In this document: piece after piece, positions 33,601 to 46,639 of the stretch
How the letters are laid out: every line of letters begins with the position of its first letter
Numbering within the stretch: the first letter of the stretch is position 1
Origin: Apostichopus japonicus
Lineage: Eukaryota; Echinodermata; Holothuroidea; Aspidochirotida; Stichopodidae
Direction: 5' to 3'
DNA: 64,000 nucleotides
NCBI RefSeq assembly: GCF_037975245.1
Contig: NC_092572.1
Location: 5,667,001 to 5,731,000 of the forward strand
Made by a program: the position numbers and the translations under genes
Notes under the pieces: generated by a model
Databases searched by the model: none
Told to the model about the DNA's origin: nothing
Seen by the model: the letters and a program-made list of their open reading frames with translations, nothing else

Positions 33601-34860
33601 TGGGATGGGATAGTCATTTGGTTACGTGTTACTTATCATGAATGTATCGTCATAAAAGACGTAGGTTTGTGAAATTCAAAGCAATTCACTGAAATCAAAT
33701 TAACGTTTCACCTCGTAAAAGTGAAGCAGTAGGTTTTTATTTCAAATCTTTCCTTACAAAATTTGGCGGGGATGGAGAAATATTTTATGATTATTCATTG
33801 AACGTGTTCCATAATACCAGCTCGCTTACCAACCTCTCTATCAGGCAATGTTGACATTACATCGACTTCAGTTCAAATGATCTGATATATTGATTTTCAG
33901 CATTCAGATAGTGTATAGGCGATAGTGTATAGGCGATAGTGTATAGGTTTTAATAAGTTACTCTCATTACTCACCGTAGGGTTACACCTCCAATAATAGC
34001 GTGAAGGAAAACGCAATCACAACAACCAACATTGCCCGTTGTCATAGGGATACTTGTTATACACAAACTCCTAAAGCAGTTAAGAAAGATCCCTCTTCAT
34101 TAGAGTAGATTCAAAATGTTTATGCTACTTAATGACCGATAACTCGAGCAAACCTCATATTTAGCATTTTGTGCCACATTATTAGAATTTGATGGTTTCA
34201 TTTATATCTTAAAATGTTAATATAAAATATATGAGTTTTGCAACATGTTGAATAAAAATCGTGACGTTCATAACATGTAATAGTATACCGGCATCGGCTT
34301 GAACTTTGTCTATCGTCATATTGGTTATTATTGGTTATTAATGAAACAAAATGGTACTGAAACGTTAGACAGAGGTCTCCCAAACCGACTGAGATCATTC
34401 TGACATACTTGGGCAACATTTTAAGAAAAAGCTTGTATCGCATCAGATTTATGTGATGTTAATGTAAGTAAGATACACTATATGTTTAATGTCACATAAC
34501 TTGTTATGTTTTGTCAGAGGATATTGCCAGTGAATGCCGCTGTGATCTAAATACAGACACACACGCAAACATTTCATATATTTATGTTAATTTTAAAAGC
34601 ATTCCCAAAACCATACTGTCAAGCACCCGATCAGATTTACACAAGTTACTGTAATATCTGTGTGAATCGGCTGAATGTAGTCTTAACTTGGTAAACATGA
34701 TACAAGGATCCATGGGGTATCAAAGTCAATTCCATCTAGTACAATGAGTCACCGCATTCACAATCACGTATAATAATGGTAATGCTTTATGTGCCTGTGT
34801 TAAACGGCAATGGCATCGTAGCATAGGTTAATGGGTTCTATATAGTTCCTTATGTGTTTA
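30700..34860. other. Intergenic DNA, no gene recognised
   Basis: AT-rich spacer between genes A and B. It contains local direct duplication: the block at 32290-32600 (GATAACTTACAAAGTGTATATA, TATACCGAGTGTATAATA, GTAGTAGCT...ATATGATGC) recurs at 32970-33530. A fragment of the 1-1260 module lies at 32610-32760, and a small triple repeat GATAGTGTATAGGC lies at 33906-33948. No exon or RNA gene was seen. Confidence 0.6.
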
Positions 34861-36270
34861 AAGATGATATAACAGTGAATTACGAAATCTGAAACAAAAC
34901 AGATTGGAATCGATAAAACCATTAGCACTTCATTTTTGGAAGCTAACGCAAGTCCTTCGAATTACTAGTACATAGTACATTTTGGCTTAAACATATGCAT
35001 CAATGTGGCAGTAGTTAGTGGGTAAAAGACCAACAGAGGTTTACAATAATTTCAGTTGCTCTTTACATTTTATTCAACTTCAATGACGTAATAATAATAG
35101 CCTCAAGCTTAATCTGCATTTATTTACGCTTGTAGTAACTGTTACGTAACATACATTGGTTGGATTTATACTTGTCATATAAAATAGTTTAACACTTTTT
35201 TACCGAAATTTGTTTTAATGACATCTACTCTCTTTCACAACCGTCAGTGATTTTACAGCACAACATGTAACACACCTTAAAGCACAGTTCTTATTCGTAG
35301 TGTAACGGCACCGTTTCTACTTCCTTAAGCCATACTTATTACTGTCTGCTATATGCCATTTCTATATATATATATCAATGCTAACGTATTTGGATCAAAC
35401 GTACCTCTATTATAATAATACGAACTTGTGGACTTTGACAAACAATAGGTTCCTGGGAATTTAAAAGTGAACATTCCAGCAGTTTCTCTGTTTGTATAGG
35501 CAGTCGTTTATATTTAACCTTCAAACCTCTCAACAATTGGTTTACTGAACCAGTGTTTGTCTTACGGTGGTCGCAAATATTTTGACTAGGTGAGGGCAGT
35601 ATTTTAGAAATGATTACCTTATCGTATTAGTATAGGTGGCCTACTTTTGCTGCCTTAGCAATTATTGCAACTGTTTCTGTTTTGTTGTTACTCTTATTGA
35701 TGCTAACAAGACAACTGTTCAATCCCACCGAGTCGTCGTTGTTTTGTCCATGAAGTAGTAACGTGCTCTAAATTAGTAGTACATACGTTACCCGCATGTC
35801 ATATGATATATCACAATATTGCGACACCAACCGGCTGACTTCAGGAAGTAACAAATGACACAGCCTGATTGGTGTAGGGCAGGTGTAATATATGAGAAAA
35901 TGATGATGCAAACATCAACACGGAATTTACAGCATTCCCAGACCATTCTGGGTAAAAATGAACAGAATGGAATATCTTTCCTTCTCAAAAGCATGATAAC
36001 CGTCAAACACATCAAATTGCCGCTATTATCAATTTATCAATTAAATCTAAAAATTTTATACGTTGGTATTGAGATTCCACATAATCTTGGTATACCATGA
36101 TGCTGATTCAAAGTCATGAACAGTTATCAAGTTTCTCGCATTTTGCTTGACACTATTAGTATGAAGACACTGAAGAACTACCATCAATATGATATACGTC
36201 ACTAAGTGCAAAAAAATGAAGGTGGAAAGAAATAGACAGTATTTGAGGAACAACAACAAATAAACATATA
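34860..36270. repeat. Non-coding duplicated module, copy 2
   Basis: Matches the window start: the stretch from about 34994 pairs with position 1 onward and continues to about 36260. The part before 34994 corresponds to DNA upstream of the window in copy 1. No exon recognised. Confidence 0.75.
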
Positions 36271-36349
36271 GGTGATGTTACAGCATAATATGATAATAAA
36301 TAAATAAATGGTAAAGGACAAAGCAAATGATACTGCAATATTAAGCTAA

Positions 36350-36830
36350 GACATTCTGACATATTTGGGGAACTTTTATTTGAAAGCTCTGTATCAAATA
36401 AGCTAGATACTATGGTAATGTATATAAAAATAAAATTGCAGACTGAATTCTAAAATCTGAAACAAGGCCTATTAGAATCCGATAGAACCCTTTTAATATT
36501 AACAATTACATATACGTACTAGTACATATAAATCAATGGGTCAGAAGTTGGGTGGCAACCGTCGGTGATAGGCATAATATGTAACATACCCTATAGCACA
36601 GTTCTAATCTATAGTGAAACTGCCCCATATGTACTTTCTTAATCCATTGTATGACTTTGCAATTGGTATACACATATGAATTGTAAGGTGATAACATCTA
36701 CCGTACCTCTATTATAACAATATACGACCTTGTAGACCTTGACAGACAATATCATACTGGGGATATAAAGGCAAACATTCCAGCATGATCCATATCTACA
36801 TAGTCGTCTATTTTTAACCCAACACACTTG
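36350..36830. repeat. Non-coding duplicated module, copy 3 (partial)
   Basis: Shares with copy 2 the CTAAAATCTGAAACAA, CTAGTACATA and TCAATG...GTCAGAAGT stretches, then jumps to the CAACCGTCGGTGAT part. About 250 bp present in copies 1 and 2 is deleted here. A direct tandem neighbour of copy 2. Confidence 0.65.
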
Positions 36831-36839
36831 TTTATCTTA

Positions 36840-38440
36840 ATATTTTACTTTGTAGTTTTTTCTATAGGTAGGAAATTAAAACAGAGTACTATTACTGCAT
36901 GTTGCACATTACCTTTTGACTAAATTTTCACTGTAAGCAAGAGACTGCGAAGAAGGATGTACCACCCGGATCCCTCTTCCCTTCCTCTCCCATGGCCGTC
37001 CATTACAACCCATTGGCACTTTTCCTGCCCGTCAGCTCCCCCCCCCCCCCAACTTATTAACTTTCCATTGGCATTAATATTGCATACGTCTCACCACTCT
37101 CAGCTTTGCATAGCGTTTTCTCCCCTAAACTATTTTGGTATCAAGTTTTTGTTTAAGACAATCAAGTTAAGATTGGCTTTTTAACATATTTTATTCAACA
37201 TTTCTTGGCAAATATAGCTGTAATTATTACCAGCGGATGATTAAAAATGAAACATTCTCTCCTTTTGTATCAGTATATGGTATAGTATAAGATAACTCTT
37301 CTGTGTAAGAAAGACATTACTGACTGTTGTTTGCTCTAAATCCCTTCCTCATGTTTCAAATTCCAAACAGAGTAATATAATCTGTAGCAGTGGACAAGGA
37401 AAGGCAATAACCTATCTAGGCACTATGGCACATCAATATTTGTTATTCTGTTTAATGCCTGCAAAAACGTTCGAGATTAAAGCAAGAATCTAAAGATAGC
37501 ATGTGGAAATTTTCATTTCAAGATAAATATGTCAAAGGTTGATATAGCGCGCCTCGTTATTGAAAAATGAAAAACAGTTATCTTCAAATCCTTTAGAAAT
37601 TAAAGTTCTGGAGTTTTAAACTCTCTTTATCACCAGTTGCAGCTACAAAATAAACATCTTCTTGGGAATACACCCAAACTCCACCAATTTTCCTCAATTT
37701 GTGATAGATTCCTAAGCTACTGCTCTTGAGGTTTGGACCACAAACCATCATATGAAATTATACTTTTACATTGTTGTCAGGAGGAAAGCTACACAAGAGC
37801 AACATTTAGGTAGCATAAAATGCGGATAATGCAAGCTGTCGCCAAAGGCGCTGGTGAAGGTCTTTCACAGTAGGTCTACAGAAATTTGGAAGTAGACAAA
37901 GTGAATTGTAGTCCGTAAAGTCAAAGTGTCTTCCTGCTATTTACGAAAACTTCCACAAATTTCAATAAGGGAACCATGGGTGGTACCAAAGGTAATACGT
38001 GAGCGGGTAGTTGGGGCATGTGAGACGCCAGATCTCTGAAGTGACGTAAACGATAGATACACAGGCACATAATCTTGATTTATTTCGTTTTTTCACTTTA
38101 TTTGGCAAAACGTTATGCGTATGGGTTGTATTGACACATTATATGAGCAATGTGACGATGTGTGAAGGAGTAGAGTCACGGTCGATTGCTTCATGTGGGT
38201 AAATGTTAAACAATGAAGATATGTGGACCTAGTTGCGCGAAAGAAAATGTTTTAAACATTTTTGAAAAAAAACCCTCCATTTTGAAGTGCTAGACGAGGA
38301 GGGACAAATTGCTGCACTAGAGAAGCTTGGAATCAGGTTCTCACAGCTAGTGCGTAAATAAAGGCCATAGCAAACCAGTATCATACTACGATCTAACCAG
38401 ACTGGTAGTAGTTGTCGACTTTGTAGTATTAACGTATGAA
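36840..38440. other. No gene recognised
   Basis: AT-rich spacer with a short C-rich tract near 37037-37052. Nothing coding was recognised. Confidence 0.5.
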
Positions 38441-38469
38441 TATCTACGCTGACTTAGAATAGCCTATAC

Positions 38470-38876
38470 CATAGTGACAATGGTGTTGTCTTTCCTTGTG
38501 TACTGTGGCCCAGTTTGGTTATCATCCTGTTCTAAAGGACAATTAGACTACTTTGATAAATCCGTCAAGTTGTATTCTACCATCACGGATGATTTTATTG
38601 ATCGTATCATATGTCTATGTGCTTCTTCTATAGTCGAGGATTCCGATCACCCTCTTTTTCATTTTTACATGAAACCACGTAGATTTTACACGATCCCACG
38701 TATGCGGACAGAACGGTTTAAGCGATCATTTTTACCTTGAAGTATTAAAACTTTGAATTGTATGATACATAGATGACTTGTTTAACCTATTTTTAAGATG
38801 CTGTAGTTCATTTTATGATATTGTCATTTTATGATGAATATCAATCAATTTTACTTTACTTTACTTTACTTTACTT
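38470..38876 (+). mobile_element. LINE 3' end (5'-truncated)
   Basis: The frame 38480-38740 (MVLSFLVYCGPVWLSSCSKG... ending HPLFHFYMKPRRFYTIPRMR-TERFKRSFLP) has the layout of the C-terminal tail of a non-LTR retrotransposon ORF2: Y-G-x-x-V-W, then HPL, then an R-T-x-R-x-x-x-S-F-(V/L)-P ending. It is followed by about 100 bp of 3' UTR and a (TTTAC)n tail at 38852-38876. The reverse transcriptase part is missing, as usual for 5'-truncated copies. The clade is not certain. Confidence 0.65.
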
Positions 38877-38879
38877 AGC

Positions 38880-40040
38880 AGCATTTTCGTTTCATTCAAA
38901 GATTTACCAATAAAGTATTTCACTTGAATCTAAGTTAGCATTCGTACCTTCAAAGTAGTTTATTTGCTACTGCTTTACAAATCGCCAGGTAAGATTAAGA
39001 CATTACTCATGATGTTTGTATCTTATTTTGGCTGTTAAATGAGACATATTCGACGTGAAGTTTGTTCGTAGCATTTAGTAACAGTCGGTCAATAAAGGCA
39101 ACTAAAGGGCATTCTAGTACTTTATAAATTGGCAGAGAGCAGTTACATCATGATTGGTGAATATCATTCCCCATAGTTACATCTTCTAGGCCATCATTTA
39201 ACTTGACTAATGACAAATGACTTCATTGTTAAACGCTACTGGCAAAACAAAATAAACATACATTATAATTGTTAATCCGGAAAGTTTGATAAAAAACATG
39301 CGGTTTATATAATAACGTAATTTCTTTACCTCATCAATATTGAGAACAGGTCAAATCATAATTTTTAGGCGGTTACAATTTGCATTTCAGCCTTAATGTA
39401 TCAAAGGTGAAGGGGAACACTACCCAGGCATAGTGTGTGCCCACCCTAGAATTTTAAATCTATTGGCCTCAATGTATACCACACTTTATTTCATTAATAC
39501 AACCAACAGAGTGATTATTATGTATATGTGTGGCCCACCACCGTATGATTGAACATTAAATTTGTTAGTATTTTCTTAAACAGAAAGTTGTTTGTTTTTG
39601 AAAAATCATTGATAGAGTGATGTTTTCACGCAATGTTTGGAAACGCCTCCTTTGGACGTTTGGACGTTAGACTAAAACCTGCTGAAACGCATCAAAATTG
39701 TAACACATCACTTTGTTGTATAAAGGGCTATGACCACATAACACCATTTGATATATTTAATTATTTGACAGTGAAGCCTAGGCTTTAAATTGACTTGCAA
39801 AGCACATGGATTACCATGTTTACGCCTAGGTCAATCAGCAGCATATAAATTGACTTAAATCAACTGTTTTCAATACTTGGTTAAAATCTTTATCAAATAG
39901 TACCAGCATGAACAAATAGTTGAAGAAATGGATGAAACCAACTACACGTAGGTAAGATCTTGGCATAGCCTATCCAAAACGATGTGTTTGGCTAATTTAC
40001 ACTACCGTTTAAATTGCTATGAAATAACAAGTATTAATCA
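38880..40040. other. No gene recognised
   Basis: AT-rich spacer without recognised features. Confidence 0.5.
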
Positions 40041-40564
<524 letters not shown>

Positions 40565-41479
40565 CTATGCGATAAAAGAAGAAATATATATATATAAAAC
40601 CTATCCAGAATGTTCTAAACACTGTACAAGAGGCCTGAAATGTTCTTGGAATCTTGCCAACAACTTGTTGAAGCCTACGCAGAACGGTCATCGTAACATT
40701 GTAAGATAGCAACTAGTGAGCAAGGAATCCAACATATTTGATATGAAAAACAGATAATCCGTAAATGGATAGATGGGGGTAACTAAGACATATCTGACAA
40801 TACTTAATATGTAAAAACCGTTTTCAGTTCAATTTTCTGTTCTTGATAATATATGCAAATTAAACTAAAATATTTTGTTTGCAACACAAAATGTTGTATG
40901 GTTGATAGAATATAACCTATTTTGCTCAGATTAAAGTTCCTTTACTTCAGAAGGTGGATCGCATTACTATAGGAGGTCTAGATATCACTGTGGCAGATAT
41001 TCTTCACAAGCTGTCTTTCCTATTCCAATATCGTTAAGAAAGTTTATCTTACAATTGTGATGCATTTTGAATGCTTGATCAGCTGTAAACGTTTATGTGA
41101 AAAATACGGTTTTCTGTTCAAAGGTGAAATGGAACGAAAAAATTCTAACAGAGGTCTTAAGTAGACATTTTTCCTTAAACGGTCATTCATATCACTTCTT
41201 CTAGAATTAATAAGATCCAGATAGGATAGACAATCTAAACTATATATTTTTCTGCACAGGCCTTTCAGTAGGTAAGCCTTTTTTTTACAGTTTGCTTTTT
41301 TGCCCCTTGATATTTATCATTTCATTAAATGCAGCTCTTTTTAGGAATATTATGTTTCTGTAGGAGAGGGTCTTAAATGTTATAAAGAAAAGCATACAAG
41401 GTTATATTTTAATTGCCATAATGACAGCATACACAGTAGTGCTGCCAGGTGCACTTACATTTCCAATAAATGACCTTCG

Positions 41480-41800
41480 CCGAACAAATTCCGTGTAGCA
41501 GGCCAGCCTCTGACCACGGCGACTTTGTCACTTTAGCGTCGGACCAATAGCGGTCAACAGGCTGCATTCAATATGCGGCATACTGACGGTTGGTCGTCGA
41601 TGGCGGCGTCATACCGTGCTGTTTATATAATTACGTCATTGGCAAGCGGCATTGGAGGAGTGACATGCCAATATCGACTGTACAGAGATGTTGCGCAGGT
41701 GTGGATATGCTGGCGACGCCACTGTCGGATTTCCACGGTATCCGGGCATCTAACCACGAGTGGTATGCGCTGCTGTCCGGAAATGGTAGTTCTAGAAAAC
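41480..41800. other. CpG-richer island-like stretch
   Basis: About 300 bp clearly richer in G+C and CpG than the surrounding AT-rich DNA, about 0.7 kb upstream of the signal-peptide exon of gene B. It could contain the promoter or an untranslated first exon, since the coding exon at 42432 has its own acceptor and therefore needs an upstream exon. The open frames here (41573-41935) look like nothing known. Confidence 0.35.
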
Positions 41801-41920
41801 AATGCATACGTTATTTCCATTTTAAAAAGCAACATTCATGTTACATCAATTAGCATTAGACTACGGATTTTCATTTCATTTTACTTCTCTGTACGGTTAC
41901 TTCTGTCCCTAGTTCTTAAT

Positions 41921-41953
41921 AGGTCTCACTCTTAATTTAAGAGTAAGGAGACC
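41921..41953. repeat. Short imperfect palindrome
   Basis: GGTCTC-ACTCTTAA-T-TTAAGAGT-AAG-GAGACC, a hairpin with 8-bp inner and 6-bp outer arms. Function unknown; it resembles transposon ends but no partner was found. Confidence 0.7.
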
Positions 41954-42431
41954 CTAACTTATAGAGCAAATGTTACTGCAAGGCAAACGCTTGTTTAAAT
42001 AAAAACAGTATTTGTAGCACTCTCTGAAATACATACTACCTCCTCTCTCGTCATGAATAATATCATTATATAACGTGTACTGACTAATTGTGTACGGAGA
42101 ACCACTATTACCACTGCCTTTAAGTTGAAATGTTCTTAACCAAAGTGACTGCAGTTTGTCCAGACGAAGTAACTGTATTTTTGTTCTTTAGTAAGTCACT
42201 GTCCAGTGGTCGATTTTCTAGGAAAAAACAATCGGGAGGTAAGAACAAGATTTAACAATCTGAATCTTTAAGGTAAGCAGTCTCAATCAGTCCGCTAAAT
42301 GGTCACTGTAATGTTGGCTTTTCGCACTTCTCGAAGCAGATATTTTCAATGTTAGTCAATTGCATCATTCCACTGGTAGGTAATATTTTTTAATGAACTA
42401 ACGTTTGCCTTTTCCTCACGTCTTTTCACAG

Positions 42432-42517
42432 AGTATTGAAGATGGCTTGTCCTGCCAGCAATATTAAACTTAGCAAGTTTAACTCATTCCTGTTTATCCC
42501 ATTTTGTTTTGTTATAG
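42432..42517 (+). CDS. Receptor gene B: signal-peptide exon
   Basis: The acceptor TTCTTTTCACAG opens the exon at 42432; ATG is at 42442 and the donor GTACGT follows 42517. The coding part reads MACPASNIKLSKFNSFLF then IPFCFVI, a short polar N-terminus and a hydrophobic core, typical of a secretory signal peptide. It exits in phase 1, the standard phase before an Ig-domain exon. An acceptor ahead of the ATG implies an untranslated exon further upstream. Confidence 0.7.
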
Positions 42518-43401
42518 GTACGTTTGTTATTTTATGAGTGAAATTATTTTATAATGGTCACAATCAATATTTCATATACCTTTCCAACGCTAGCAGTGTA
42601 ACAAATATATGCTAAGCTGATATTCAGTCTCATGGATGAATGAATGAACGAAATAATGAATGGATGGGTGGATAGATAAGCAGAATGCTTAAACAAAATA
42701 TTGATATTTATGACGAACACAGACAAAAATCCCAAAAATGTGCATAAGAGGTCTATGCTTTAAAGTTAATGGAATTAAAGTAATAGTGTATCTAGATCAA
42801 CTTAACCTGTTATATTTTATTACAAAATGCTGAGTTGCTGATATATCTACTAGTGCACTTTTTTTTTAAAGCTCTGAATTCAGCATTTGCATGAGATCAG
42901 GTATCGGTGTATGGGAAGGGGTTTTATTATGAGTTGCTCATTATGCTCTCTCAAATCCGCCTACGTTAATTTGAATTGTAAAGGTTTAATTACTACAATG
43001 TTATACATGATGACTCCGACGAAACAAATTCATAAGAATGTTACAACGGGCGACATCAAAGAAATGCTATGTAAATGGTTTCAAATAGTGCAACAATTAG
43101 ATGAGTAATAAAATGTTGGAATGTAGATTATTCTGTTAATATTAAAGTTATCTATATTTGCCATAAATCAAGATTGTACAATGTTAAAAGATCCTTACTT
43201 TATGTAAATATTTTTACATGGTCTCATCAACATGATGAATAGGAATCCCAACCCAACTCAAAATGCAGCTTAACATATGGGTTCGTTAACATTTCCCCTA
43301 TAATAGTTTCTTTAAGTGAGGAGAGGAAGCAATTTTAAACATGGATATTAAACAAGGATCTTGATTGAGAGCACTTGGTTAACTTTTGAATTCATTGTTA
43401 G

Positions 43402-43719
43402 GTGCATCATGTCAGACTTTGGTGACCTACAGCTCTAAGTCATCTGAAGAGTTGCTATGTCCAATTACTGATCACACAATTGCTGCTACATGGAGGGATG
43501 AAACCACTGGGAATAACTTAGCAAACTATGTGAGAGGAGGACAACCTGACATTGAAATTGTAGATCCAGGTTCCAAACATAATAACTACATGTATTATGT
43601 TAGTTCTACATCATTCAGTATATTTATCCAGCCTGTTCAAGCAGAGGATGGAGGTGATTATATATGTTCTATTGTTGGAGGAGGAGGTTTCAGAAATGAG
43701 TACACTGTTGTAGTAGAAG
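43402..43719 (+). CDS. Receptor gene B: Ig V-like domain exon 1
   Basis: A 318-nt phase 1-1 exon, acceptor ATTGTTAG, donor GTAAGT. It encodes one Ig-like domain: ELLCPI (B-strand Cys), TWRDE (C-strand Trp), then SFSIFIQPVQAEDGGDYICS, the F-strand D-x-G-x-Y-x-C signature, ending YTVVVE (G strand). An extra Cys stands near the start (GASC). Extracellular, probably the membrane-distal ligand-facing domain. The Ig fold is clear; the ligand is unknown. Confidence 0.9.
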
Positions 43720-44019
43720 GTAAGTTTCTCACTTTCTGCAATATAAGCCGCATCATTTCAGAGGTTTATAAAGTAAATACGTTAATTTTGAAACATATTG
43801 CTTACCAAAATGTGTAATTGTCTAAACAACTGCACGCTTTTAAGCATTTTTAATACAAAGTTGTTGCATGTTTGGGATCAGCTTGTTTCAATGAGATATA
43901 AAAAATATATAAAGACCAGATAAACCTTTTTTGATATTAACATCAGTTGCAGAATTGTGAACTGTTATCACACTGAATTGTGATTTTAGAACCCTTTACC
44001 TTGATACTGCAGTTTCTTT

Positions 44020-46618
44020 AGTAAGTTTATACTATTTAACAATCTATTGGAACTATTGTTTCTGACATAAGTGACCATTTTCCAGTATATTCCATTTTAC
44101 ATACTCATTGAAGCCCAATCTCAGATCAGGCCTTGAACGATGATAGATATTATTTCAGAAGAGATACCTCTTTAAATGCTATGAATGACTTTGACATGAA
44201 ACTTGAAATGGTAAACTGGGATTTCTTGTATAATTTTACTGATGTGAATATTGCTTATAATACGTTTATTGATGTTATTTCCTCTTTATATAGCAGTACT
44301 TGTAAGTTAAAGCGAATTAGAGTTAAAGCTAGACATAGACCGCCGATAACAAAAAGCATTACAAATTATATCAAAACAATAGGAAACTATATATAGCATA
44401 TATTTTTAAGCCCACACAGGTAAAAACAAACTAGATATACTATTTACAGAAACAAACACACTAGTGTTATTAGGGCTGCTAAAAAGTATTATTTTGCTGG
44501 AGTATTCGGAAAAAATAATAAAAATAATTTTCATAAAACTTGGCAAATAATAAATAACAGTATTGGTTTAAATAAGAAAAATACCATGAATTTTATTTTT
44601 AATAATAAGAACAAAGTTTTTACTGATCATAGGGAAATTGCTAATGCTTCCAATGATTATTTTATTACAACATGGTCCAAACGTAGCAAAGATAATACCC
44701 GATTGCTCTTCTAAAATCGATGACTATCTTCCTCAAAATACTAACTTATATTCCTTATTTCTTTCACCAAAAATCCTTTTGAAATAATAAGCATTACAAA
44801 CAAATTACTAAAGAATTCTGCTCCTGAAATTGATGATTTCCCAACTAAAATTATTCAAAATAATAGTTACAAAATTACTGCCCCTCACATATTATTAATT
44901 TATCACTTTCTTCTGGTATTGTGCCTGACCAAACCAAACTTGCAAGAGTGACTCCTATTTTCAAATCAGATGATCTATCCGCATTCAACAATTACCGTCT
45001 CATTTCAGTTCTGTCATCTGTATCTAAAATTTTTGAAAGGATTATTTACACTAGAACTATTCATTTTCTCAATAAGCAAAATATCATTAGAGATCGTCAG
45101 TTCGGTTTTCGTCAAAAGTATTGGACATATATGGCAGCGTTAGATATCTCCAATTTTATTTCAAAAGGTTTTGTTAACAATGAATATACCCTAGGCATTT
45201 TCTTAGATTTATCCAAAGCATTTGATACTGTCGATCATAACATACTCTAAAGTAAGCTTTCTCACTATGGTATACGAGGTGTTGCCCATGAGTGGTTTCG
45301 ATATTATTTATCCAACCGTAAACAACTTGTAATGTTAATGATTGCTCATCTTTACTTAGAGATATTTCTCGTGGTGTGCCCCAGAACTCTATACTTGGAC
45401 CTTTGTTATTTATTTTATATATAAATGATCTTCCATTATTTTCTAAGAAATTGTCTTTTTCTCTTTTTGCCGATGACACCAGTACTCTTTTCTCTATCTC
45501 CTTAATCAATCATGAACGCACGCACGTTTCTGACTGGTTTAAATCAAATTGTCCCTTAATGCTAAAAGACACACGTCATGTTATTTTATCAACTTCGCAA
45601 CAAGTTTAAAAGTCTCAAAATATGCATCGACGACACCTTTGTTACACTCATTCTGACTCATTCTGTCAAATTCCTTGGACTTAATCTTGACCCTCAACTT
45701 AACTGGAAACTTCATATTTATTCAGTATGCAACAAAACGGCAAATATTATAGGAGTCCTTGATAAAAAAAATAAGTCATTTTGTACCCAAAAAATGTTCT
45801 CATTACGCTTTACCATTTTCTTATCTACTCGCACATATCTTATTGTAACATTGTATGGGGTAATACTCATCCCACTTACCTTAATCGCTTGTTTATTCTT
45901 CAGAAAAAAAAATTCGTATAATCACACTGTCAGACTATAGAGCTCACACTTCGCACAGGTCTCTTTAAAGATTTAAAGATTCTCACCTTGTCTGACATTC
46001 ATAGATTTCAACTAGGTATTTTCATGTATAAAGTTAACAATAACCTTCTGCCCTCCCTGCTATGCAGACACTTAAGCTTAAACTCAGACATCCATGGCCA
46101 TTTTACAAGACATTCGAGTCATTTTACATTTGTATAGTATCCGCTCTAACATTCAATGAAAATCTTTCATTTTCTCAGGTACCCAATTATGGAATTATCT
46201 TGATAACACGGTTAAAAATGTCCCATCACTTGCAATCTTTTCTAAAAATCAGAAGCATTTACTTTTATCCAATTACTGAACAGTTTAAGATGGCTAAGAT
46301 AATACATATTTTTAGTTTTTTTTCTTTTAATTTTTTTAATTTTTATAACTTATATAATATTTCTTTAAATTGTATAATGTTAGCTTATGTAACGTAAGTA
46401 CAGTTACATGGTTTATTTGTGTGTGCAACCTTTGTTTTATTGCATGCATTGTTAATTGTTTTTTCTTTTCTTATTGTCTTTGTACGGGGGTCTGCTTCGT
46501 AAGAGCCTCGGCTTTCTCAGACCTCCTCCACTTGTCACATACATTTTCTTCTATTATTGTGTTATATATTTTGAATGTTGAAACAAATAAATAAATGAAA
46601 TGGAATGAAATGAAAATG
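44020..46618 (+). mobile_element. 5'-truncated, decayed non-LTR retrotransposon (LINE)
   Basis: It starts within the endonuclease (SDISDHFPV, the C-terminal SDHxP motif, about 44062-44090). Then come a linker (44133-44396), reverse transcriptase motifs NNYRLISVLSSVSKIFERI and QFGFR (44970-45115), motif A FLDLSKAFDTVDH (45200-45240), motif B PQNSILGPLLFILYINDLP (Gly to Asn) and motif C FADD (45378-45480), followed by a C-terminal part and a 3' UTR ending in AATAAATAAATGAAATGG repeats near 46583-46618. Stops and frameshifts break it (for example the stop after HNIL at 45248). The motif order suits the jockey/CR1 group. It lies in the intron between two Ig exons of gene B, in sense orientation. 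Confidence 0.9.
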
Positions 46619-46639
46619 AACGAAAACCTTCAGTCCTAC

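Noticed and set aside
41573-41935. 120-codon frame in CpG-richer DNA
   Set aside because: No recognisable domain; GC-rich DNA tends to lack stops. More likely promoter or untranslated exon.
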